From NCBI GenBank assembly GCA_025362255.1, contig JANYGY010000155.1, positions 1 to 37,057 on the forward strand: 37,057 bases of DNA. The letters are read 5' to 3'. Source of the DNA: Planctomycetales bacterium (GTDB taxonomy: Bacteria > Planctomycetota > UBA11346). Positions 31,619-37,057 of this stretch are shown here, piece by piece (position 1 is the stretch's first letter; each line of letters begins with the position of its first letter). The position numbers and the translations under genes were made by a program. The notes below the pieces were generated by a model. That model ran no database searches. It was not told where the DNA came from and saw only the letters and a program-made list of their open reading frames with translations.

Positions 31619-31879
31619 TTAGCGATATACTTCTCGTCGATGTGCCGCGCGGACCACCAACACCAGTAAACGACCGTCGTGGATCTCGTAAACGATGCGG
31701 TAATCACCGACCCGGATGCGCCATTCCCCGGAGCCTCCGGCGAGCTTGCATGAGTCGGATGGACGGGGGTCAACGGCCAGGGAATCAACGGCCGCGCGGA
31801 TTCGGCTTTGGGTAGTACGGTCGAACCCTGTCAGGCTTTTGACGGCGTCCCGGGTCAATTCAATGCGGTATGACCCCAT
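31619..31879 (-). CDS. RelE/YoeB-type toxin
   Basis: An 86-residue RelE-superfamily protein, start MGSYRIELTRDAVKSLTGFD, then the conserved core RIRVGDYRIVYEIHDGRLLV and the end VRAAHRREVYR. The R-V-G-D-Y-R-I-V-Y and H-R-R-x-V-Y motifs match active RelE-type mRNA interferases that cut mRNA on the ribosome; the residues expected for catalysis (Arg in RVGDYR, late Arg/Tyr) are present. It follows the antitoxin gene by three bases, in the antitoxin-first order typical of RelBE/YefM-YoeB modules. Activity is inferred from the family. Confidence 0.87.
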   Translation of the reverse strand: MGSYRIELTRDAVKSLTGFDRTTQSRIRAAVDSLAVDPRPSDSCKLAGGSGEWRIRVGDYRIVYEIHDGRLLVLVVRAAHRREVYR

Positions 31880-31882
31880 GGG

Positions 31883-32188
31883 TCACTTGCGCTTGGACGG
31901 CTTAGCGGGCTTGGCGTCCAACGCCGCTTTCACCTGTTCCCACGCCACGGTGCTCTCGCCGCCGGCGATCTGGGCGCGAGCTTTGGCTGCCTGGGCGGCG
32001 TCCAGCGCTTCTTCGATCAATTCCAAGTCTTCGATGGGGACCACCGCCGCGACCGGCTTACCTCGACTGGTCAATACGGTGGGGGACTTTCCGTGACGAG
32101 CGCGGCCCACGACTTCAGACAGTGCAGCCCGGGCGTGGGCGATACTCATGGATGTCAGTCCGTGCAGGTTTGGTGAGGCAGTGCGCAT
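31883..32188 (-). CDS. Phd/YefM-type antitoxin
   Basis: 101 residues from the ATG at 32188, which has AGGA seven bases before it; the ATG at 32149 (MSIAHARAALSEVV) is the more usual family start and also possible. The Phd/YefM fold follows: an initial helix SIAHARAALSEVVGRARHGK, strand SPTVLTSRGKPVAAVVPIED, then a helical, charged tail (LIEEALDAAQAAKARAQIAG) that would wrap the toxin. The N-terminal half dimerises and binds the operator. The gene is the first of the module and sits 20 bases below the palindrome at 32208-32219. Confidence 0.85.
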   Translation of the reverse strand: MRTASPNLHGLTSMSIAHARAALSEVVGRARHGKSPTVLTSRGKPVAAVVPIEDLELIEEALDAAQAAKARAQIAGGESTVAWEQVKAALDAKPAKPSKRK

Positions 32189-32207
32189 GCGGTATCCTTG
32201 AAGGTGC

Positions 32208-32219
32208 TTATGTACATAA
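32208..32219. promoter_or_regulatory. Operator-like palindrome TTATGTACATAA of the toxin-antitoxin module
   Basis: A perfect 12-base palindrome with the central TGTACA (32211-32216), flanked by GTGC and TGCAC arms that almost extend it. TGTACA is the core reported for YefM-YoeB operators, so autorepression is a strong guess. It lies 20 bases upstream of the antitoxin ATG. Confidence 0.65.
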
Positions 32220-32368
32220 TGCACAGTTCAGGTCTAGCACGGAAGCGTTAATCTCACTAAGGTTCATACCTGCGAGTTAGGCTCAAAACGTTCGTCGGCA
32301 GAAATTCTTTATCATCCGCTGGCCGGTTCTTTACCGTCTCACGCACAATCACCGTTCAGGAACCGCTC

Positions 32369-33109
32369 ATGTCGACCTCGCCGCTCCCGCGCATCGCTTT
32401 GATCACTGGCGCCAACAAAGGCCTTGGCCTTGAGACGGCGCGGCAGCTTGGCCGTTTGGGCATCACCGTGCTGCTTGGCAGTCGCGATGCGGCGCGGGGT
32501 GCCGACGCGGTCGCGCGTTTGCAGGCCGACGGCATCACCGCCGGTGCGATCTCGTTGGAGGTGACGGATTCAGCTTCGATCACCGCCGCCGTGGGCCAGG
32601 TGACCAAGCTTCACGGGCGCCTCGACATCCTGATCAACAATGCCGGGGTTCTTGATTACGCCGCTGATTCAGGGGTCGAGACCACCTCAATCGACACGTT
32701 TCGCCGGGTGTTCGAAACCAATGTCTTCGGCGTGGTTGCGGTGACCCAGGCTTTTCTGCCGCTGTTGAAAAAGTCACCTGCTGGACGGATCGTCAATCTG
32801 AGCAGCATCCTCGGCTCGTTGGCCGAACACAGCGACCGCAATTCCTTCATCTACGGCTTCCGTTGGCCCGCTTACGATGCGTCAAAGGCCGCGGTGAACA
32901 TGTACACGGTCGAGTTGGCGCATTCACTGATCGGTACCGCTATAAAGGTCAACGCCGCGCACCCGGGGTGGGTCAAGACCGACATGGGCGGAGCCGAGGC
33001 GCCGATGGAAATCGTCGATGGCGCGAAGACCGCCGTGACCTTGGCGACGCTGGATGAAAACGGCCCGACGGGCGGTTATTACCATCAGGGTGTGCACCTG
33101 CGCTGGTGA
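32369..33109 (+). CDS. Short-chain dehydrogenase/reductase
   Basis: 246 residues from the ATG at 32369, with AGGA before it. Rossmann-fold SDR: cofactor loop TGANKGLG (about 11-18), NNAG, NLSSI for the catalytic Ser, and Y169-x-x-x-K173 (AYDASKAA). The conserved late HPGWVKTDMGG closes the core. The S-R-D after the second strand (LLGSRDAARG) favours NADP(H). The closest known type is the carbonyl-reductase-like SDRs; the substrate is unknown. It stands alone, divergent from the toxin-antitoxin module and convergent with argS. Confidence 0.9.
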   Translation: MSTSPLPRIALITGANKGLGLETARQLGRLGITVLLGSRDAARGADAVARLQADGITAGAISLEVTDSASITAAVGQVTKLHGRLDILINNAGVLDYAADSGVETTSIDTFRRVFETNVFGVVAVTQAFLPLLKKSPAGRIVNLSSILGSLAEHSDRNSFIYGFRWPAYDASKAAVNMYTVELAHSLIGTAIKVNAAHPGWVKTDMGGAEAPMEIVDGAKTAVTLATLDENGPTGGYYHQGVHLRW

Positions 33110-33120
33110 ACGGCAGTTTC

Positions 33121-34911
33121 TTACATCCGCTCTGGGGCTATCAGGCCAAGCAGACGCAAGCCTTCGCCGAGCGCGCCGCGCGCGGCGATAACCAAACTCA
33201 AGCGACTGGCGGCGATCGCGGAATCAGCGCACAAGACGCGGGCGTTGAGGTCACTGTTGCCGCTGGTCAGCCAGCTCGCGATCGCGCTGGCCAGCGTCAG
33301 CAGGGCTTGGGCGAGGACGCTCGGCTCATCGAGTTCGACCGCGCGTTCAAGTGCGCCCTGCAAGCGGGCGATCGCCAAAAGCACGGCTTTTTCCGCTTCG
33401 TTGGTCAGATGCACAGGTGAGCCGCCGGTGCGGTGCTCGGCCTTGCGCTCGATCGAGCACAATCTGGCATGAGCGAATTGGAGGTACGGACCCGTCTCGC
33501 CGTCGAAGCGCAAGGCCTCCTCGAATTTGAATTTCACATCACCGGTCCGGCCATTTTTGAGATCATTGAAGACCACTGCGCCGATGCCGACCGCGCGCGC
33601 GATGGCCGCGCGTTCGTCGGCCGCCAGGTCGGGATTCTTGTCGGCGACGATCGCCGCGGCGCGTTCGATCGCTTCGTCGAGGACTTCGCGCAGCAACATG
33701 ATCTTGCCGCCGCGCGTGCGGCCCTTGGCCCAGGCGCTCTCCTCGTCATTCCAGATCAGGACGACGCCGAAGCCGATATGGCGCAGCTTGTCCGCGTATG
33801 GCCGCTGAAGCAGTCTCGCGACCGCGAACCATTCTTGGAAATGGAGGGACTGACCGAGGTCGACGACGTATAAGCTGCGGCTGAAACCGAATTCTGAAAA
33901 CCGATCATCGCAGGCCGTCAGATCGCGGGTCGCATAGAGGGTGCCGCCGTCAGCGCGCTTGATCAGCACTGGTTTCTTCCAGGTCTTGACCTTGTCGGTG
34001 TTGAGCAGCGTGGGCAGATCGACGACCGTCGCGCCTTGATCTTGGCTGGTCAGCTGCTTGCTCGCCAACTCGGCCAGCAGCGGCTCCATCTTGTCCTCGT
34101 AGAAAGCTTCGCCTTTCCACGAATCGAAAGTCACCCCGAGCAACCCGTACACCCGCTCGAATTCTTTCAGCGACGCGGTCTTGAAGATCTGCCATAAATT
34201 GCGCGCCTCGGGCTCGCCATCTTCGAGGGCCTTGGACCAGTGGCGGGCCTCTTCCTCAACCACCGGATCGGCCTTGGCCGCGGCCGAGATGCGGACGTAG
34301 AGATCATTGAGGAACGTCACCTGATCGGCTGCCGCCGTGAGCTGCTCAAGCGTCAGATGTTCACGTTTCCAACCGGCGATGAGCCGCCCGAACGCGGTGC
34401 CCCAATCGCCCAGGAAATTGATCCGGGTCACGTCCCACCCGGCGGCCGCATAGCAGTGCGCCAACGCATTGCCGATCATGGTCGAGCGGATGTGGTGAAA
34501 CGCGAGGTGCTTGGCGATGTTCGGACTGCTGAAATCGATGCATACCCGCTGACCTGCACCGAGCGTTGAACGCAAGGCGAGCGCGCCGCCGCTGCGGCTG
34601 CCGTTGACCGTGCCGGCCGGCGACAAAAGCGGCAGCAACGTGGTCGCCACCGCCGCTGGATCGAAGGTCACGTTGCAGAACGGCCCGGTGGCGACGGCGG
34701 TGATTCCCGCCGCGGTCAGAATTCCGGCCAGCTCGGTCGCCAGCGTCGGGGGCGGCACTCCACGGGCCTTGGCCATTTGGAAGCAAGGCAGGGCGAGATC
34801 CCCGGCCACGCCTTTGGCAGGGGGCGCGAACAGCGCGTTGACCTGCGCCGGAAGCAGGCCGAGATGCGTCGCAACCAATGTGGCGATAGGAGCTGAAAGC
34901 CGATCAAACAT
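33121..34911 (-). CDS. argS: Arginyl-tRNA synthetase
   Basis: 596 residues, class I synthetase that charges tRNA-Arg with arginine. The N-terminal Arg-tRNA additional domain (about 1-110: IATLVATHLGLLPAQVN, DLALPCFQMAKARG) is followed by the catalytic domain SSPNIAKHLAFHHIRSTMIG, where the usual H-x-G-H reads A137-F-H-H140, then INFLGDWGTAFGRLIAG. The KMSKS-like segment is TRGGKIMLLREVLDEA (about 395-410). The DALR anticodon domain is at the end. This H-x-G-H variant is one I remember from other bacterial ArgS with 'IAKHLAFHH', so it is a subgroup trait rather than damage. A tRNA-Arg gene is 1.6 kb away. Confidence 0.95.
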   Translation of the reverse strand: MFDRLSAPIATLVATHLGLLPAQVNALFAPPAKGVAGDLALPCFQMAKARGVPPPTLATELAGILTAAGITAVATGPFCNVTFDPAAVATTLLPLLSPAGTVNGSRSGGALALRSTLGAGQRVCIDFSSPNIAKHLAFHHIRSTMIGNALAHCYAAAGWDVTRINFLGDWGTAFGRLIAGWKREHLTLEQLTAAADQVTFLNDLYVRISAAAKADPVVEEEARHWSKALEDGEPEARNLWQIFKTASLKEFERVYGLLGVTFDSWKGEAFYEDKMEPLLAELASKQLTSQDQGATVVDLPTLLNTDKVKTWKKPVLIKRADGGTLYATRDLTACDDRFSEFGFSRSLYVVDLGQSLHFQEWFAVARLLQRPYADKLRHIGFGVVLIWNDEESAWAKGRTRGGKIMLLREVLDEAIERAAAIVADKNPDLAADERAAIARAVGIGAVVFNDLKNGRTGDVKFKFEEALRFDGETGPYLQFAHARLCSIERKAEHRTGGSPVHLTNEAEKAVLLAIARLQGALERAVELDEPSVLAQALLTLASAIASWLTSGNSDLNARVLCADSAIAASRLSLVIAARGALGEGLRLLGLIAPERM

Positions 34912-34986
34912 GAGGCGCGGAGCTTTGGTTCACCACCTTCGGGCGCAACCAACAGCCCCCGAGGTTTTAGGTGGGCGAGCCCGATA

Positions 34987-35019
34987 CGAATCATGGGCGG
35001 GCCGCCCATGCCACATTCG
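34987..35019. repeat. Copy of the interspersed palindromic repeat next to the hexamer array
   Basis: CATGGGCGG and GCCGCCCATGCCAC at 34992-35014, with CGAAT before and ATTCG after, which would extend the stem. The inverted-orientation form, as at 24764. It lies between argS and the FHA gene. Confidence 0.85.
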
Positions 35020-35085
35020 GCCTCAGCCTCAGCCTCAGCCTCAGCCTCAGCCTCAGCCTCAGCCTCAGCCTCAGCCTCAGCCTCA
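35020..35085. repeat. Eleven perfect tandem copies of GCCTCA
   Basis: GCCTCA repeats eleven times without error, 66 bases. On the minus strand the last unit (35080-35085) supplies the TGA stop of the FHA-RDD gene (35083-35085), so copy-number changes would not alter the protein. Such hexamer arrays slip readily during replication. Confidence 0.95.
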
Positions 35086-36408
35086 GCGCCGGCGAACCAC
35101 GCAGCCGGTCACCAGATCGTGCACTCCGCGCCAGCCACAAAGCATAGTGATCAGCGCCACCGGGCAGGTCAGCCCAAGCAGCAGCCAGCGGAACAAAGCC
35201 CGCCGCCATCCGGGATGATGCCCGTTGCGCCGGACGATGATGATCAGCCCGAGTCGACGATGCAGCCACGGGCCGCCTTGCTGCACGGTCGCTGCGACCA
35301 AGCCCCATAACATCAGCAACTCAGCGACTACGGCACCCACGGCGAGGCCGAGGAAGAGTAGCAAAAACGGTCCGGCAGTCGGCAGGGCGTGCACCTGCCG
35401 TGCGAGCTGGTCGAGATGGATCCACGGCCCAGGAGTCAGCAACAACGTGAACACGTCACCGGCCGCAGCGGCGGTGTGCGGCTCAAGATGCGACACGCTC
35501 AACTGGCCGTTGCTGATGTCCGCCCCGGCCCACAGCAACGCGGTGAAGGTGCCCGCGCCGGCGATCAGCCCGCCGCTGACGACACTCGCCAAGCATACCA
35601 GCAGCACGTCGCCCACACCCGCGAGTAATCGTGAGCCGCGCATCGTCCACCAGGAGACGCTCGCATCATTCCCGGACGCCTGCACCGGTGCCCCTGGCTC
35701 AAGGGCGGCAGTGGCCTGCACCGGCGCTTCGCTCGGCAAGATGTCAGACGTGTAACCCGCGACGCGTGGCGCGGACGGCTCATGGAATCGATTCGGCGAC
35801 AAGGCCGAGGCCGAAGTGATCGCGGGCATCATCTCCGAAGGGCGGATCGACGTCGAGCCTTGGCGTCTGGGCTCCTCGATGCGCCCTGCGTTCGACAAGC
35901 CCAGAGCGCCCAGTGCCGCAACGATTCCGGGATGCAGTTTTGAGGCACCAGCACGATCGGCCTTATCGTGCACCGCCAGCGCCAAGCCCGCCGCGACCTC
36001 TGCCTCAGGCATCTGCTCCGTCGCTGAAGGATGGTTTTTTCCAGACCGCGCCGAACCGACCAAGGCACGCAAGGTTTCGGTCACCGGCTGGGCCCGAATG
36101 GCGGTTGGTGCAGGTGCGTCATCGCTGACCAGCTGCCACCGCAGCGGCCCGCAGATCAGCACGTCGCCGATGTGCATGACCCGCGACGTGACGATCCGAT
36201 CACCGTTGACCAGCACGCCATTGGCCGACCCGACATCATGCACCATTACCTCGGTGCCTGTCCCTGACCTCTGCACCGACATCCGTGCATGATGCCGCGA
36301 TAGCCGCGGATCGAGCACCCGCACGCCGCAATCCTCGCCCCGCCCGATGATGGTGTCGCCATCAGGCAGAACCCAGATCCCCGCGTTACCCTCAAGTCGA
36401 AATGCCAT
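35083..36408 (-). CDS. FHA domain - RDD membrane protein fusion
   Basis: 441 residues from the ATG at 36408. An FHA domain at the N-terminus (about 1-95: IIGRGEDCGVRV, LSRHHARMSV, SANGVLVNGDRI) has the G-R, S-x-x-H and N residues that bind phosphothreonine. A disordered linker of about 140 residues follows, then an RDD-type membrane domain (about 245-441) with hydrophobic segments: LLAGVGDVLLVCLASVVSGG, GPFLLLFLGLAVGAVVAELL, LLLGLTCPVALITMLCG. The end GVHDLVTGCVVRRR matches the 'R-x-x-H-D-x-x-x-x-T-x-V' of RDD proteins. It is a likely cytoplasmic reader of Ser/Thr kinase output tied to the membrane. RDD's own function is poorly known. Confidence 0.85.
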   Translation of the reverse strand: MAFRLEGNAGIWVLPDGDTIIGRGEDCGVRVLDPRLSRHHARMSVQRSGTGTEVMVHDVGSANGVLVNGDRIVTSRVMHIGDVLICGPLRWQLVSDDAPAPTAIRAQPVTETLRALVGSARSGKNHPSATEQMPEAEVAAGLALAVHDKADRAGASKLHPGIVAALGALGLSNAGRIEEPRRQGSTSIRPSEMMPAITSASALSPNRFHEPSAPRVAGYTSDILPSEAPVQATAALEPGAPVQASGNDASVSWWTMRGSRLLAGVGDVLLVCLASVVSGGLIAGAGTFTALLWAGADISNGQLSVSHLEPHTAAAAGDVFTLLLTPGPWIHLDQLARQVHALPTAGPFLLLFLGLAVGAVVAELLMLWGLVAATVQQGGPWLHRRLGLIIIVRRNGHHPGWRRALFRWLLLGLTCPVALITMLCGWRGVHDLVTGCVVRRR

Positions 36409-36423
36409 CGCCGGAGTATACCA
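36409..36423 (-). promoter_or_regulatory. Extended -10 promoter giving a leaderless FHA-RDD mRNA
   Basis: On the minus strand TGG-TATACT (TATACT at 36420-36415, TGG just before it) is followed by six bases and then the ATG at 36408. Transcription normally starts seven bases after the -10, exactly at the A of that ATG. There is no visible -35, as expected for an extended -10 promoter, and no ribosome site. Confidence 0.55.
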
Positions 36424-36481
36424 CGGGAACCGTCAGCCCGGGGATTATGAACAACTCGGGTCGCGGAATTTTTGAAAACAG

Positions 36482-36640
36482 GAGGTCGCAGAGATCGCAG
36501 AGGTCGCAGAGGTCGCAGAGGCGAGAGAGAGCTTCCGGCGCGACAGCTCGGAGAAATGACCTCCTCCGTCAGTTCTCCACTAGCTCTCTTTCCTTCGTCT
36601 CTTGCCCATCTCTGCGCCTCTGCGCTCTTCTGTTCCGCGG
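36482..36640. repeat. 9-base tandem repeat and a CTCTGCGC-type element
   Basis: GAGGTCGCA occurs at 36482-36490, 36500-36508 and 36509-36517, with GAGATCGCA at 36491-36499, then decays into GAGGCGAGA. Near 36609-36635 lies the opposite-strand text CTCTGCGCCTCTGCGCTC, so the two ends of this 160-base stretch are roughly inverted copies of one motif. It resembles 21691-21712. The stretch 36409-36644 holds no credible gene. Confidence 0.75.
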
Positions 36641-36644
36641 TTAA

Positions 36645-37057
36645 TCAGAACGTGTAACCGATACCCAATGACAGGGCGCGCACGCTGGTCAGAGCGGAGG
36701 TGAAGATGAGATCACTGCGGTAGACGATCATGGGCCTCCATTGTGCCCACCAGGCGGGCGCGAAGCCGACGCTGTAGGTCAGGTCGGCGTAGCCACGGCG
36801 TTCGTCGTGGATTTCCCGCGCGTAGAGCAAGCCCGCGTCGAGGTGCACGAGGCGCCAGACCCGCACTTCGGCGACCGGGCCGAGGAGGGCGACGTCGCGC
36901 AGGCCTTCACCCCGGGCCAAGCCGGTGGAAAGCCACGTGCCTTCAAGGCCAAAGGCGTGCTCGCTGTCCGGGCCGACCAGCAAGCGCAACCCGGCGAAAA
37001 CCCCCACGGCCCACGGCACGCCATCGCTGCGCGTATAACGCCCGACGGTGGTCACGG
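36645..37057 (-). CDS. C-terminal end of an outer-membrane beta-barrel protein, cut by the right edge
   Basis: At least 136 residues with alternating hydrophobic strands (AVGVFAGLRLLVG, LVHLDAGLLYAREIH, YADLTYSVGF, SLGIGYTF), ending in phenylalanine preceded by an aromatic/hydrophobic pattern, the classic signal for outer-membrane barrel insertion. The frame is open to the right edge, so the real start is beyond base 37057; the 'Met' at 37055 is probably internal (GTG). Family unknown. Confidence 0.65.
   Translation of the reverse strand, partial: VTTVGRYTRSDGVPWAVGVFAGLRLLVGPDSEHAFGLEGTWLSTGLARGEGLRDVALLGPVAEVRVWRLVHLDAGLLYAREIHDERRGYADLTYSVGFAPAWWAQWRPMIVYRSDLIFTSALTSVRALSLGIGYTF

Noticed and set aside
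31467..32219. Integration site of a mobile element at the tRNA-Arg gene
   Set aside because: A toxin-antitoxin module next to a tRNA suggests an island, but I see no integrase and no duplicated tRNA 3' end in the following sequence.
35020..35085. Possible CRISPR array
   Set aside because: Units are six bases, contiguous and without spacers: a simple tandem repeat. No cas genes are in the window.

Overview
The window is high-GC bacterial DNA, densely coding. It carries Hanks-type Ser/Thr kinases fused to sensor-like C-terminal domains (formylglycine-generating-enzyme fold, LamG-like), an FHA-RDD membrane protein, a TldD/TldE pair and many interspersed short palindromes. This combination best fits the PVC superphylum, most likely Planctomycetota. 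The placement is inferred from gene content, not from a marker-gene tree. A PBP2-type transpeptidase, a beta-barrel end and a lipoprotein point to a diderm envelope with peptidoglycan.

Layout. 1-259: start of an MgtC/SapB membrane protein leaving the left edge. 405-1039: two-gene toxin-antitoxin-like module (BrnT-like plus ribbon-helix-helix-like protein) behind an AT-rich inverted repeat. 1126-3846: tldD-tldE. 3856-5831 (minus): ComEC-like channel without its metallo-beta-lactamase domain, coupled to a small lipoprotein. 5953-7776: ABC-F ATPase. 8023-11457 (minus): small membrane/TPR-like protein, thrB and a kinase with an FGE-like domain. 11510-13366: rarA and slyD. 13736-16603: very long PBP2-like transpeptidase. 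16622-21662: two divergent Ser/Thr kinases flanking a 253-base region with a 24-base inverted repeat. 21738-22729 (minus): two coupled uncharacterised genes. 22819-24726: membrane sensor histidine kinase. 25117-31333 (minus): compact operon trpG/pabA - scpB - DUF4340-like - ksgA - parvulin - aroK, with repeated ATGA overlaps. 31467-31583: tRNA-Arg(ACG) with promoter and terminator. 31619-32219 (minus): RelE-Phd/YefM module with a TGTACA-centred operator. 32369-33109: SDR oxidoreductase. 33121-36408 (minus): argS and an FHA-RDD protein. 36645-37057 (minus): C-terminal end of an outer-membrane barrel protein.

How the parts may work together. Three Ser/Thr kinases, one histidine kinase and one phosphothreonine-reading FHA protein lie within 28 kb, so the accessory theme is signalling at the envelope. 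The rest is mainly housekeeping: translation, cell wall, chromosome segregation, amino-acid and shikimate synthesis. Between genes lies a family of palindromic repeats with core CATGGGCGGCTCGCCCATG or a close variant, seven clear copies plus degenerate ones, mostly at 3' ends of genes. I did not find a complete, clearly new multi-gene system. The best leads are the repeat family, the divergent kinase locus, the long PBP2 and the coupled gene pair next to the histidine kinase.

Stretches over 300 bases without a gene: only 13367-13735, which holds GC-rich hairpins and two direct copies of the repeat.
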